Part shown: piece after piece, positions 7,524 through 16,720 of the stretch
How positions within the stretch are numbered: position 1 is the stretch's first letter
Layout: each line of letters opens with the position of its first letter
DNA from: an uncultured Eggerthellaceae bacterium
GTDB lineage: Bacteria; Actinomycetota; Coriobacteriia; Coriobacteriales; Eggerthellaceae
Length of the DNA: 32,911 nt
Reading direction: 5' to 3'
NCBI GenBank assembly: GCA_947626195.1
Contig: CANQRF010000018.1
Coordinates: forward strand, 1-32,911
The notes under the pieces: generated by a model
Databases searched by the model: none
Told to the model about the DNA's origin: nothing
Seen by the model: the letters and a program-made list of their open reading frames with translations, nothing else
Made by a program: the position numbers and the translations under genes

Positions 7524-9689
7524 CTAGAGAACCTGCTCCTCGCCGCCGGCTGGCGGATCAGGTTCGATCGGCGTGCTTGGCAGATCAGGCTGGATCGGCG
7601 TTGGCGGAGTGTCCGGAAGAGACGGATCGACGCCGGAAGAACCGCCGCTGTTCGTGTTGGTTCCGCCATCGGGCAGCGAGCCGTCAACGTTTTCATCGGC
7701 GCTTTCGTTCGTGCTGGCACCCGAGCCCTTATTCGCCGACCCGTAATAGCCGCCGATGTGGTTATCGGGATCGGAATAGCCGCTCACGTATTGCGGGCGA
7801 TTCGCCGTCGGGAAATGCTCGATGGACTTCCCCTCGAGCGCGCGCATCATGAAGTCGCGGAAGGTGCTCGCCGCCGTTGTGCCGCCGACCGGACGCGCGC
7901 TGGAGTAATCGTCGCGGTCGCCCAGCCAGATCGCCACGGAGAGCTGCGGCGTCACACCGCAGAACCAGCTGTCCATATAGTCGTCGGACGTGCCGGTTTT
8001 GCCGGCGGCCTCTTGGCCGTTCCAAAGCGCTGCGGCTGTGCCTGTGCCGCCCGTGACGACGCCCTCCATCACCTGAAGCGCCGCAGCGGCGACCTCGGTG
8101 GAGATGACGCGTTCGCCCTCGGGGACGGTGTTGTCGACGATCGTGTTGCCCTTCGAGTCGATGATCTTCGTGATGCATTCCGGCTCATAGTGCGTGCCGC
8201 CGTTGGCGATCGTGGCATACGCCTCGGCCATTTCAAGCGGCGTCACCGAGCCGGTGCCCAGCGTGACGGAGCCGGTCTGCGGAAGGTCGGAATCGATGCC
8301 GAGCCGGTGCGCCATCTCGGCAACCTTTGCAGGGCCGAGCGACATGCACAGACGCGCAAACGCCGTGTTCGAGGACACCGCAAAGGCGCTCGCGATGGAA
8401 CGCGTGCCGTAGTTCGCATGGTTGATGTTCGAAACGGTCCACCCGGGATATTCCACCGTCGTGGAGGCGTCGATCATCGTTTCGGGATTGATGCCGGCCT
8501 CAATGGCGGCGACCAGCGTGAACGTCTTGAACGAGGAACCCGCCTGGCGTCCGGTGCCCCCTTCGCCCGTGGCCATGTTCACCTGCGTGGCGTTGTAGTC
8601 CTTGCCGCCCACCATGGCCTTGATGTAGCCATTGTCGGGATCGATGGCGACCATCGAGACCTCATAGTCGCTGCCGGCCTCGGCCTCTTTGTTCGCTGCC
8701 GCCGCCTCGGCGTCGGCCTGAAGCTCCAGATCGAGCGTGGTGTACACTGTCAGACCACCTTTGAAGATCTCCGCCGCCGAATAGGCGTAGCGGCCATCGG
8801 GATCGGTGAGCTGATTGCGCACGTAGCTGGTGAAATAGGGATTGGAGATAATGCCCGTCGAAGAGGGAACTGTCTCGTTCAGCGTGATCGGTTCGGCCTT
8901 TGCCGCATCGGCCTCTTCCTGCGTGATGACGCCGTTTTTCACCATGCGGTCTAACACGACGTTGCGGCGGGCGAGGCACTGGTCGGGATTGTCGATCGGA
9001 TTGTTATAGGTGGGCGATTGCGGGATGCCGATCAGCGTCGCCGCCTCGTTCAGCGTAAGATCGATCGCATTCTTCGAGAAATAGCGCTTCGCGGCCGCCT
9101 CGATGCCATAGGCGCCGGAACCGTAGTTGATCGTATTGAGATACATGAGGAGGATCTCGTCTTTGTCGTAGACCTTCTCGACCTCGCGCGCGATGTACAT
9201 CTCGCGCACCTTGCGCTCGAACGTGATGTCCCTCATTTCGGATTGCATGATGGTATTGCGAACGAACTGCTGGGTAATCGTGGAGGCGCCTTCGATCGCA
9301 CCGCCGGTGAGATTGTTGATGAGGGCGCGCCCGACGCCGATGATGTCGACGCCGTCATGCTCGTAGAAGCGCTCGTCCTCGGTCGCCACGGTGCCCTTTT
9401 TCACGTAGTCGTTGATCTGATCGAGCGTCACCGGCTCACGTTGCTCAAGATAGAACTCCGCAAGCACCGTGGTGCCGTCGGCGGCGTAGACAACCGTCGG
9501 CCTCGCGTAATCGAACTCATCGAGGTTCTGATAGTCGGGCAAGTCACGCAACCATGTGTTGACGAGGGTCGTCATCGCGATGACGCCCGCGACGATAATG
9601 GCGAGGATGATGGCGAGCACCATCAATATAACGGCACGGGTGTTTGTCTTCTTGGTCCCCTGCCGGCTTTTCATTGCACGCGAACTCAT
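7524..9689 (-). CDS. Class A penicillin-binding protein (bifunctional transglycosylase/transpeptidase, PBP1A-like)
   Basis: Polymerises lipid II and cross-links peptidoglycan on the outer face of the membrane. A cytoplasmic basic tail is followed by one membrane anchor (residues 19-43). The GT51 domain carries the catalytic glutamate in ATEDERFYEHDG (E104) and GASTITQQFVRN. The transpeptidase domain has all three motifs: SxxK at S385-K388 (AGSSFKTF), SxN at 439-441 (VSSNTAF) and KTG at 564-566 (AAGKTGTSDD). The last 75 residues are a Ser/Gly/Pro-rich tail, probably a disordered wall-spanning segment. The start has GGGAGGT 5 nt upstream. It is followed at close distance by the lipoprotein gene. 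Confidence 0.95.
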   Translation of the reverse strand: MSSRAMKSRQGTKKTNTRAVILMVLAIILAIIVAGVIAMTTLVNTWLRDLPDYQNLDEFDYARPTVVYAADGTTVLAEFYLEQREPVTLDQINDYVKKGTVATEDERFYEHDGVDIIGVGRALINNLTGGAIEGASTITQQFVRNTIMQSEMRDITFERKVREMYIAREVEKVYDKDEILLMYLNTINYGSGAYGIEAAAKRYFSKNAIDLTLNEAATLIGIPQSPTYNNPIDNPDQCLARRNVVLDRMVKNGVITQEEADAAKAEPITLNETVPSSTGIISNPYFTSYVRNQLTDPDGRYAYSAAEIFKGGLTVYTTLDLELQADAEAAAANKEAEAGSDYEVSMVAIDPDNGYIKAMVGGKDYNATQVNMATGEGGTGRQAGSSFKTFTLVAAIEAGINPETMIDASTTVEYPGWTVSNINHANYGTRSIASAFAVSSNTAFARLCMSLGPAKVAEMAHRLGIDSDLPQTGSVTLGTGSVTPLEMAEAYATIANGGTHYEPECITKIIDSKGNTIVDNTVPEGERVISTEVAAAALQVMEGVVTGGTGTAAALWNGQEAAGKTGTSDDYMDSWFCGVTPQLSVAIWLGDRDDYSSARPVGGTTAASTFRDFMMRALEGKSIEHFPTANRPQYVSGYSDPDNHIGGYYGSANKGSGASTNESADENVDGSLPDGGTNTNSGGSSGVDPSLPDTPPTPIQPDLPSTPIEPDPPAGGEEQVL

Positions 9690-9750
9690 ACCTACCTCCC
9701 GATAAGCCAGCGCTCATTGTAGCATCGCGGGATTTTTCACGCGAAAACGG

Positions 9751-9765
9751 GCCTCCCAACGAGGC
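9751..9765 (-). terminator. Weak terminator-like hairpin after argD
   Basis: On the minus strand GCCTC and GAGGC pair around a 5-nt loop and are followed by CCGTTTTC. It lies about 110 bp beyond the argD stop and 60 bp before the PBP start codon. The stem is short, so this is a tentative end of the arginine operon. Confidence 0.3.
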
Positions 9766-9874
9766 AAAATGCCACAGAAGCTGCGCAGGCTCACCATTGC
9801 CCGACCACAATTTGCGCATCGAAGCACCACAGTTTCTCAGGCTCTCGAGCGGAAAGCCCCGCTCTGCGATGGCA

Positions 9875-11167
9875 CTAGGAAAGCAGCGCGCCCAGACGTT
9901 CGATGAGGATGTCGATTTCGGCGTTGGTGCAGATGAGCGGAGGAAGGAAACGCAGCGTGTGCGGTCCTGTCGCGTTCAGCAGCAGCCCCGCATCGAGCCC
10001 GCGAACGGCAAGGCCGAAGGCGTCGATTTCAGGATTCACCACATCGGCACCTACCATGAGTCCATAGCCACGTACATTCGCCAGCCCATCGAGCGAAGCA
10101 AGGCGCTGCCTGAAATATTCGCCCGTCGCGCACACCGCGTCCGCGAAACCTTCGGCAGAAAGCTCGGCAAGCGTCGCCTTCGCGCACGCGATCGCGAGGT
10201 TCGATCCGCCGAACGTCGTCCCATGATCCCCGGGACGGAAGGCATCCGCCACATGGCCAAGCGCCGCACAGGCGCCCATCGGAAAGCCCGATGCGATACC
10301 CTTCGCCATGCTGACGATGTCGGGCGTGATGCCGAAGTTCTGGAAGCCGAAGGGCTTGCCCGTGCGGAAGATGCCCGTTTGCACTTCGTCGCAGATGAGA
10401 AGCGCGCCGCGTTCTTCGGTGAGCGCCCGAACCTCGCGGAGAAACTCCGCCGTGCAGGGATGCACGCCGCTCTCGCCTTGGATGCACTCCACCATCACGG
10501 CGCACACACGCTCGCCATACTCCTCAAACTTGGCACGCAGCGCCTCGATGTCGTTGATCGGCGAGAAATCGAAGCCCGCGGGAAGGGGCTGGAAGACCTC
10601 CTGCTTGGTGAGCTGGGCCGTCGCCGCGAGGGTCGCGAGCGTGCGCCCGTGGAAGCTGTGGAGCAGCGTGATGATGACCGGGGCCTCGTCGGCCGAGGGC
10701 GTGACGCCCTTTGCCTCCGCCTTGCGCCGTGCGTAGAGGCGCGCGAGCTTGATGGCGCATTCGTTGGACTCGGCGCCGGAATTCGTGAAAAACACCTTCC
10801 ACGCCTCGGGAGCGCCATGGGGAGCGGCGCCCTGTGCGCTTTCACCGGCGGAGACGCCCTCTTCCGCCTTGCCCGCGGAAGCATTGAGAAGCGACGAGAG
10901 CATCTGCGCAACTTCGCCGCGGTTCTCGATGTAATAGTAGTTGCCCACATGGATGAGCTTGTGCGCCTGCTCCTCGAGCGCCCGCACCACCGATGGATGG
11001 CAATGCCCGAGGCTGTCGCATCCGATGCCTGCGATGAAATCGAGATATTCTCTGCCTTCATCGTCGTAGATCCTCATGCCCTCGCCCCGCACGAGCTCGA
11101 CCGGCTTGCGGGCGAACGTCGGCATGACGTAGGTTTGTTCAAGTGCTTGTTCTGTTTGCAGGCTCAT
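9875..11167 (-). CDS. argD: Acetylornithine aminotransferase
   Basis: PLP-dependent class III aminotransferase converting N-acetylglutamate semialdehyde to N-acetylornithine. The PLP lysine is K289 in SMAKGIASGFPMGA; the cofactor-binding aspartate is D260 in LLICDEVQTGIFRTG; TNSGAESNE (128-136) binds the phosphate. At 430 residues it is slightly longer than usual because of an Ala/Gly/Glu-rich insert at about 98-122 and a second small one at 151-162. It is the last gene of the argCJBD cluster, starting 18 bp after argB. A related ornithine-type aminotransferase is possible from sequence alone, but the operon context supports ArgD. Confidence 0.93.
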   Translation of the reverse strand: MSLQTEQALEQTYVMPTFARKPVELVRGEGMRIYDDEGREYLDFIAGIGCDSLGHCHPSVVRALEEQAHKLIHVGNYYYIENRGEVAQMLSSLLNASAGKAEEGVSAGESAQGAAPHGAPEAWKVFFTNSGAESNECAIKLARLYARRKAEAKGVTPSADEAPVIITLLHSFHGRTLATLAATAQLTKQEVFQPLPAGFDFSPINDIEALRAKFEEYGERVCAVMVECIQGESGVHPCTAEFLREVRALTEERGALLICDEVQTGIFRTGKPFGFQNFGITPDIVSMAKGIASGFPMGACAALGHVADAFRPGDHGTTFGGSNLAIACAKATLAELSAEGFADAVCATGEYFRQRLASLDGLANVRGYGLMVGADVVNPEIDAFGLAVRGLDAGLLLNATGPHTLRFLPPLICTNAEIDILIERLGALLS

Positions 11168-11185
11168 AGCGTTCCTTTCCCTGCA

Positions 11186-12142
11186 TTATTCTTCCGGCTC
11201 GGTGGCGATGAGCTTCGCCGCGAAATGCCCTGTCGGCTGCTCGTTGAAGCTCTCGACGTCATGTGGCTGCACGACGGTCGTTCCCACGCCGAGGTTGGTC
11301 AGCAGCTCAAGAAGAAGCGAGTGCGGCGTCTTCCCATTGATGATGTGCGCGCGTTTCACACCTGCATCCAGCGCGCGGACGCACGATTCCAGCTTCGGAA
11401 TCATGCCGGTGGAGATGTTTCCGCTTTGAAGCAGCGCCCGCGCCTCGTCCACATCCATATACGAGATGAGGCTCTGCGGGTCGGGATAGTTCTCATAGAG
11501 CCCGTCCACGTCGGTGAGGAACATGATCTTATGCGCCCCGATGGCAGCTGCCACATAGCCGGCGGCCACATCGGCGTTGATCGAATAGGCCCCACCGTCC
11601 TCCCCGATGGCGATCGGCGCGATCACGGGGATGTAGTCGTTCGAGATGAGGTCTTCAATGAGCGCGTCGTTGATGCGCGTGATCTTGCCCACGCGGCCCA
11701 TTTCCTCGCTGAGCTGCTCGGCGACGATGAGCCCCGCGTCGGTGCCGCTCACGCCGACGGCGATGTTGCCATGCGCGTTCATCGCCTCCACGAGCTCTTG
11801 GTTCACCTGACCCGTGAGCACCATGCGCACCACGCCCATCGCCGCATCGTCGGTCACGCGCTGGCCGTCGATGAACTTCACGGGAAGCTCGAAGCGGTTC
11901 ATCACCTCGGTGATGGCGTTGCCGCCGCCGTGCACGATCACGATGTTCACGCCGATGATCTTCAGCAGAACGAGATCCGACATCACGGCTGCGCGCAGCT
12001 TCTCGTCAACCATCGCCGAGCCGCCGTATTTGATGACGACGGTCTTGCCGGTGACGCTCTTGATCCACGGAATTGCCTCCGTGAGCACTTCGCCGATGCT
12101 GCTGTCTACCCCTTCAGGGCGATACCAATAATCATATTTCAT
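11186..12142 (-). CDS. argB: Acetylglutamate kinase
   Basis: Phosphorylates N-acetylglutamate, the second step of the acetylated arginine pathway. Amino-acid-kinase motifs are present: VVIKYGGSAM (35-44) and VIVHGGGNAITEV for ATP/substrate phosphates, then NADVAAGYVAAAIGAHKIMF. An N-terminal helix of about 25 residues precedes the core and the C-terminus has LLTNLGVGTTVV, both features of the arginine-feedback-sensitive hexameric form (family knowledge; sensitivity here is inferred). The start overlaps the argJ stop in an ATGA arrangement, indicating translational coupling. Confidence 0.95.
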   Translation of the reverse strand: MKYDYWYRPEGVDSSIGEVLTEAIPWIKSVTGKTVVIKYGGSAMVDEKLRAAVMSDLVLLKIIGVNIVIVHGGGNAITEVMNRFELPVKFIDGQRVTDDAAMGVVRMVLTGQVNQELVEAMNAHGNIAVGVSGTDAGLIVAEQLSEEMGRVGKITRINDALIEDLISNDYIPVIAPIAIGEDGGAYSINADVAAGYVAAAIGAHKIMFLTDVDGLYENYPDPQSLISYMDVDEARALLQSGNISTGMIPKLESCVRALDAGVKRAHIINGKTPHSLLLELLTNLGVGTTVVQPHDVESFNEQPTGHFAAKLIATEPEE

Positions 12143-13473
12143 GAGCGGTAATCTCCATTGATCGAAACGTATTCATGCGTGAGGTCGCAGGTCCACACGG
12201 TGGTTGCGCACTCTCCCGCGCCCAAGTCGACGTCGATTGCGATTTCGTGGTGCTCGAAGAGCGCGCTCGCCTCGTCCTCATCGAATTCAAGCGGCAGCCC
12301 GTTGAGCAGAACCGGAAGCCCCATGAGCACGATGGCGACGTCTTCTTGACGAAACTCCGCGCCCGATTTGCCGAGCGCCGCCGCGATGCGGCCCCAATTG
12401 GCGTCGCGCCCGGCAATCGCCGTCTTCACGAGCGGGGAGTTCGCCACGGCACGCGCCGCGAGATCGGCGTCTTCCGGCGTGGCCGCACCATGGACGTTCA
12501 CCGTCACCAAGCGCGAGGCGCCCTCGCCATCCGAGGCCATCGCGCGGGCAAGCGTCACACACACCTGCTCGAGCGCCTGCTGGAACATCTCCATCGCCGG
12601 CGAATCCGACTGGAAGGTTTTTTGCCCTGCGGCATATTCGGCTGGCGCGGCGACGTTTTCTCCTTTGGAGGCGGCACCGCTTGCGAACAGGATGCAGGTG
12701 TCGTTGGTCGAGGTGTCGGAGTCCACCGTCACCTTGTTGAAGCTCTTCCCCACCGCCTTCACCAGCGCTTTGTGGAGATCGGCGGGCGCGAGGGGAGCGT
12801 CGGTCGTCAGCACGGCGATCATCGTGGCCATGTTCGGCATGATCATGCCCGCGCCCTTCGCCATACCGCCGACGGTGAAGGTGCAGCCATCCCAGCCGCA
12901 ATCGTTGCCCGAGAACGTGACGGCGCACTCCTTCGGATGGGTGTCGGTGGTCATGATCGCGCAGGCGGCGTCCGAACCACCGTCGCGGGAAAGCTCCTCG
13001 AGGGCAACGGGCAATCCCTCCTCGAAAGGACCTAAGGGCAGCTCGACGCCGATCAAGCCCGTGGAAGCCACGAGCACCTCGGCCTCTTCGCAGCCGACGA
13101 CCTCAGCGGTCATCGCGGCGACGGTCTCCGCCGCCTCCTTGCCCGCAGTGCCAGTCGCGGCGTTCGCTATTCCCGAATTGATGACGACGGCACGCGCCGT
13201 GCCATAGGAAGCGCCGATGCTCCCTTCGTCCGTCGCTCCCAAATGCTCGCGGCACACCTGAACGGGCGCCGCGCAAAACTTGTTTTTCGTGAAAACCCCC
13301 GCGCAGGAGCACGCTTCATCGGCAACGACGAGCGCCATATCGAGCCTGCCCGGATTCTCGCGAAAACCGGCGTGGATGCCGCAGGCACGAAAGCCTTGGG
13401 CGCTTGCGACTCCTCCGTTTTCCCGATAGTAAAACCCGTACTGCTCGGCGCAGGCGTCTGCGGTTATGCTCAC
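12139..13473 (-). CDS. argJ: Bifunctional glutamate N-acetyltransferase / N-acetylglutamate synthase (ornithine acetyltransferase)
   Basis: Transfers the acetyl group from acetylornithine back to glutamate and so makes the arginine pathway cyclic. The autocleavage site is in KGAGMIMPNMATMI: the Ala-Thr bond falls at residues 216-217 and Thr217 becomes the nucleophile of the beta chain. TKNKFCAAPV and NSGIANAATG near the N-terminus are typical. I chose the GTG at 13473 because GAGGAGG lies 5 nt upstream; the frame extends to 13620 but would overlap argC with unfamiliar sequence. The 444-residue length fits the family. Whether it also uses acetyl-CoA (bifunctional) cannot be told from the sequence. 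Confidence 0.94.
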   Translation of the reverse strand: MSITADACAEQYGFYYRENGGVASAQGFRACGIHAGFRENPGRLDMALVVADEACSCAGVFTKNKFCAAPVQVCREHLGATDEGSIGASYGTARAVVINSGIANAATGTAGKEAAETVAAMTAEVVGCEEAEVLVASTGLIGVELPLGPFEEGLPVALEELSRDGGSDAACAIMTTDTHPKECAVTFSGNDCGWDGCTFTVGGMAKGAGMIMPNMATMIAVLTTDAPLAPADLHKALVKAVGKSFNKVTVDSDTSTNDTCILFASGAASKGENVAAPAEYAAGQKTFQSDSPAMEMFQQALEQVCVTLARAMASDGEGASRLVTVNVHGAATPEDADLAARAVANSPLVKTAIAGRDANWGRIAAALGKSGAEFRQEDVAIVLMGLPVLLNGLPLEFDEDEASALFEHHEIAIDVDLGAGECATTVWTCDLTHEYVSINGDYRS

Positions 13474-13553
13474 TCTTTCCTCCTCAAATCCTTCGCTCGT
13501 TTCCTCATGCGCCAAACCTCGCGTTTTCGCTGTTCGGCGCGGTTTTCTTTTCG

Positions 13554-14627
13554 TTAAAACGGCAGCGGCGTCAGGCGAAGGCCCGCATCCTCCGCAAGCC
13601 CGCAGACGATGTTTGCGCATTGGATGGCCTGCGTGGCCGCGCCCTTTCCGAGGTTGTCGATGGCGCCGAGCGCGATGATGCTGCGTGTGTCCGCATGGGC
13701 GACCACCGAAACGTGCGCCTCGTTCGTCCCGACGACGCTCGCGGTTTTTGCGAGAACGCCCTCGTCAAGCACGTGGACGAAGGGCGACGTACGATAGAAC
13801 GCACGATATGTTTCCACCAGCTCGGCCGTCGTGGGCATGGGGCGGTCAGGCGCCACAGCCATGGTGACGGTGGAGAGGAGCCCGCGGTTAAAGGGCGCCA
13901 GATGCGGGGTGAACACCACGCGTCCCTGCGCGCTGAGTATCTGCTCGATCTCCGGCGTGTGACGGTGGCTTCCCACGCTGTAGGCTTCGGCGTTCTCGTC
14001 GGCGAAGCAGAAGTGCGTGCGCTCGGTCGCCTTCCTTCCTGCCCCGCTGACTCCTGAGATGGCGTCGACGACGATGCGCGAACCCTGTTCCACGAGCCCT
14101 TCCCGCAAGGCGGGCGCCGCCGCGAGCGACGTCGCCGTCGGGTAGCATCCGGCGCAGGCAACGAGCACCGCTTCGCCCTGCGCGTAACGCGCCGCAGCTT
14201 CGGAAAGCTCGTCGCGCGTCAGCTCGGGAAGCCCGAAAGCCGCTTTCGCAAGAAGCTCGGGAGAGGTATGCGGCGTTTGATACCATTTCTCGAAGAGCGC
14301 GGGGTCTTTCAGGCGGTAGTCGGCCGAAAGGTCAACGACCGTCACGTTCGCCTCAAGCAACGTGGGCGTCAGGGCAAGAGACGCCGTGTGCGGCACCGCC
14401 AGAAAAACGACATCGCAAGCGCGGAGCTTTTTGAGAGCGCTTTGCTGAGATTCAAACACCAGCTCGGTCTTGCCGGTGAGCGCCGGATAGGCGGAAGAGA
14501 CCGGCTTTCCCGCCAGAGAATCCGAAACCACGCATTCCACATGAAATTCGGGGTGGTCGAGCAGCACCCGCACAAGCTCGATGCCCGCGAACCCCGAAGC
14601 TCCAACTATTCCAACTTTCTTCGCCAT
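13554..14627 (-). CDS. argC: N-acetyl-gamma-glutamyl-phosphate reductase
   Basis: NADPH-dependent reduction of N-acetylglutamyl phosphate to the semialdehyde. The N-terminal Rossmann motif is VGIVGASGFAGIELVR (5-20) and the catalytic cysteine is C161 in ACAGCYPTAT. The C-terminal substrate region contains FTPHLAPFNRGLLST. Its 357 residues are close to the family norm. First gene of the arginine cluster, followed after 80 bp by argJ. The start has AGAGGA about 6 nt upstream. The upstream 250-bp region, shared with the divergent gshA-like gene, contains palindromes that may be regulatory. Confidence 0.95.
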   Translation of the reverse strand: MAKKVGIVGASGFAGIELVRVLLDHPEFHVECVVSDSLAGKPVSSAYPALTGKTELVFESQQSALKKLRACDVVFLAVPHTASLALTPTLLEANVTVVDLSADYRLKDPALFEKWYQTPHTSPELLAKAAFGLPELTRDELSEAAARYAQGEAVLVACAGCYPTATSLAAAPALREGLVEQGSRIVVDAISGVSGAGRKATERTHFCFADENAEAYSVGSHRHTPEIEQILSAQGRVVFTPHLAPFNRGLLSTVTMAVAPDRPMPTTAELVETYRAFYRTSPFVHVLDEGVLAKTASVVGTNEAHVSVVAHADTRSIIALGAIDNLGKGAATQAIQCANIVCGLAEDAGLRLTPLPF

Positions 14628-14674
14628 GCTCTGTCCTCTGCCTTCGCGTTATACGTCCTGCGCCTACGCATTCA

Positions 14675-14700
14675 GGGGAGCCAAGCAAAACGTGCTCCCC
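14675..14700 (-). promoter_or_regulatory. Stem-loop in the argC 5' region
   Basis: GGGGAGC (14675-14681) and GCTCCCC (14694-14700) form a perfect 7-bp stem about 48 bp upstream of argC. There is no U-tract on either strand, so it is more likely a leader structure than a terminator. Confidence 0.35.
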
Positions 14701-14780
14701 ATGCGCTCATGCGCCCTTGTTGTCACAAACCCAACAATATGCCGCCCATCAACGGCGTGTCGAGATTTTGGGTTAAATAT

Positions 14781-14797
14781 TCATTGTATACAAATGA
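14781..14797. promoter_or_regulatory. ARG-box-like palindrome in the argC/gshA divergent region
   Basis: TCATTGTATACAAATGA has a perfect TTGTATACAA core (14784-14793) with near-symmetric flanks, preceded by TAAATAT. It resembles the ATTCAT...ATGAAT style of ArgR sites, though spacing is not the classic form. Sitting between argC (minus) and the ligase gene (plus), it is a candidate operator for either. On the plus strand TAAAAT (14802-14807) could be a -10 box for the ligase gene, but no clear -35 is seen. Confidence 0.4.
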
Positions 14798-14835
14798 CCG
14801 GCTAAAATCAGGAAAAACACCGGTAGAGAGAGAAG

Positions 14836-14861
14836 GAGGCCCTCTGAGATCATGGGGCCTC
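14836..14861 (+). promoter_or_regulatory. Leader hairpin just before the glutamate-cysteine ligase ribosome site
   Basis: GAGGCCC (14836-14842) pairs with GGGCCTC (14855-14861). It ends about 8 nt before the AGGAG site of the downstream gene, so it may act on translation or be a short attenuator; no U-tract follows. Confidence 0.35.
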
Positions 14862-14878
14862 GCCATTGAGGAGCAGAG

Positions 14879-16180
14879 ATGTATCCCGAAAAGACCAACC
14901 TCATTCCCGCGAACCAGCCGGAGACGAAGGCGAAAGACGACCAACCGGCGCGCGCGGAAAACATCGCGGCAATCGTTTCCTATTTCGAAAGCGGCATCAA
15001 AGACACCTGCTGCGAGCTGGGAATCGAGCTGGAACACACCATCGTGACGGACGACCTGCAGCCTGTTTCCTATAACGGCGAGCACGGCGTGCAGTGGATT
15101 CTGAGCGAGCTGGCCGCTGCCTATCCTGAAGAAACGCGCGATGCGGAAGGCGACTTGCTGGGGGTTTCGCGCCCCCGCGAGTCGGTGACGCTTGAGCCTG
15201 CCGCCCAGCTGGAGCTTTCCGCCGGCCCGTTCTCAAGCCTTGCGGATGCCGAAGAGACCTTCAAGGGCTTCGAGCAAGCTCTCGCGACCATCCTTGGCCC
15301 CGTGGGCGAAAAGGCGCTCACCATCGGTTATCACCCCACCGCAAAGGCACGGGAATTGAAGCTGATACCGAAGCGCCGCTACCAACTGATGAATATGTAT
15401 CTGGGCGAAGTGGACACCTACGGCGTGAACATGATGCGCGGCAGCGCCTCCACGCAAGTTTCCATCGACTACCACAGCGCCGAGGATTGCCTGCGCAAGC
15501 TGCGGCTCTCCTCCGCCCTCGTGCCGGTGTTCTCGCTGATCTGCGACAATGCACCCGTGTTCGAGGGTACGCCGCGCCCCCACCCGCTCGTGCGCACCGA
15601 CATTTGGAACCACACCGACAAGGCGCGCTGCGGCATCGTCCCCGACCTCATGGACCCCGATTTCACCTTCGCGGATTATGCTGCCTACATTCTCGACACG
15701 CCGGCCATCGTGGTGCCCTGCTCGCGCGAGCAATGGTGCTACGCCACGCGCACCTTCGGCGAGGTGTATTCGCACTCCCCCATGACGCGAGACGACGTGA
15801 TACACGCCGTCTCAATGTTCTTCACCGACGTCCGCCTGAAGACCTACGTGGAGATCCGTCCTGCCGACGCCATGCCCATCCCCTACGTGATCGCCTATGC
15901 CGCGCTCATCAAGGGGTTGTTCTATCCCGAGAAGAGCCTTGACGCGCTCGACGAGATGCTGGGCGGCGTCCGCAACGATGACATCGCCGACGCGAAGACC
16001 GCCCTGATGGAAGCGGGGTATAATGCGCAGGTATACGGGAGGCCGGTCGCGGAGATCGCCGACGCCCTGATGCAGCTTGCGCATGAGGGGCTTGAAGAAG
16101 ACGAACGGCACTATCTGGAGCCGCTCGCGAGTTTGGTGGCGAAGCGGACGACGTTGGCGGATGCCGGCCTTGGGCAATAA
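14879..16180 (+). CDS. gshA: Glutamate-cysteine ligase family protein (GCS2/plant type)
   Basis: Predicted to join glutamate and cysteine with ATP, the first step toward glutathione or a gamma-glutamylcysteine thiol. Active-site features of the GCS2 family are visible: GIELEHT (E50, E52), LEPAAQLELSAGPF (E106, E112), and MMRGSASTQVSIDY near 185-198, then SPMTRDDVIHAVSMFFTDVR and YVEIRPADAMP. The length of 433 residues fits the plant/actinobacterial branch. The ATG has AGGAG 5 nt upstream. No glutathione synthetase gene is in the window. EgtA, the ergothioneine-pathway relative, is an alternative, but no other egt gene is seen here. Confidence 0.83.
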   Translation: MYPEKTNLIPANQPETKAKDDQPARAENIAAIVSYFESGIKDTCCELGIELEHTIVTDDLQPVSYNGEHGVQWILSELAAAYPEETRDAEGDLLGVSRPRESVTLEPAAQLELSAGPFSSLADAEETFKGFEQALATILGPVGEKALTIGYHPTAKARELKLIPKRRYQLMNMYLGEVDTYGVNMMRGSASTQVSIDYHSAEDCLRKLRLSSALVPVFSLICDNAPVFEGTPRPHPLVRTDIWNHTDKARCGIVPDLMDPDFTFADYAAYILDTPAIVVPCSREQWCYATRTFGEVYSHSPMTRDDVIHAVSMFFTDVRLKTYVEIRPADAMPIPYVIAYAALIKGLFYPEKSLDALDEMLGGVRNDDIADAKTALMEAGYNAQVYGRPVAEIADALMQLAHEGLEEDERHYLEPLASLVAKRTTLADAGLGQ

Positions 16181-16270
16181 GGTGTTGCCCCCATACGCGA
16201 CACGGACCCCAAAGAGATGATGCAGCTGAGACCATGACCATATCGGCGGCAAGCGATAAAGGAGCTTGAA

Positions 16271-16699
16271 ATGAGCAACGAAGGCAAAAAGGTGAAGATC
16301 CACTACAACGGAACCCTCGACAACGGCGAGAAGTTCGATTCATCATACGACCGCGGCGAGCCGATCGAATTCGTCTGCATGGCCGGCACCGTGATCCCCG
16401 GCTTCGACCAAGGCGTGAAGGACATGAAGGTCGGCGAGAAGAAGACCGTCCACATCGAGCCGGCGAACGCCTACGGCGAATACAACCAAGCCGCCGTTCA
16501 GGTGATTCCCGCAACCGCCATCCCGAATGCCGACAAGCTCCCCGTGGGTGAGATGGTCTATATGACGGGCCCCGGCGGCATGCCTATGCCCGTCAAAGTG
16601 GTGAGCGTGGAAGACGGCAAGGTGACGCTCGACTTCAACCATCCCCTCGCCGGCAAAGCGCTCAACTTCGAACTCGAGCTTGTCAGCGTCGAAGAATAG
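16271..16699 (+). CDS. FKBP-type peptidyl-prolyl isomerase, SlyD-like
   Basis: Cytoplasmic cis-trans prolyl isomerase and chaperone. The FKBP half has HYNGTLDNGEKFDSS (11-25) and VIPGFDQGVKDMKVGEKKTV (41-60). The sequence then enters an insert-in-flap domain at about 70-122 (YNQAAVQVIPATAIPNADKL and on), which places it with SlyD. The His/Cys-rich metal-binding tail of E. coli SlyD is absent, as in many short SlyD proteins. AAAGGAG lies 6 nt before the ATG. It follows the ligase gene by 90 bp and may share its transcript. Confidence 0.92.
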   Translation: MSNEGKKVKIHYNGTLDNGEKFDSSYDRGEPIEFVCMAGTVIPGFDQGVKDMKVGEKKTVHIEPANAYGEYNQAAVQVIPATAIPNADKLPVGEMVYMTGPGGMPMPVKVVSVEDGKVTLDFNHPLAGKALNFELELVSVEE

Positions 16700-16720
16700 T
16701 CTTGCTTCCCGATAAGGCTC

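Noticed and set aside
9644-12151. Plus-strand frame of 835 codons opposite argD and argB
   Set aside because: Antisense to well-conserved genes, no ribosome site and Arg/His/Asp-rich shadow composition.
13474-13620. Extended N-terminus of ArgJ
   Set aside because: It overlaps argC, lacks family similarity, and the GTG at 13473 has an excellent ribosome site.
14784-14807. Full sigma-70 promoter for the glutamate-cysteine ligase gene
   Set aside because: A TAAAAT -10 exists, but no acceptable -35 at 16-18 bp; kept only as a remark.
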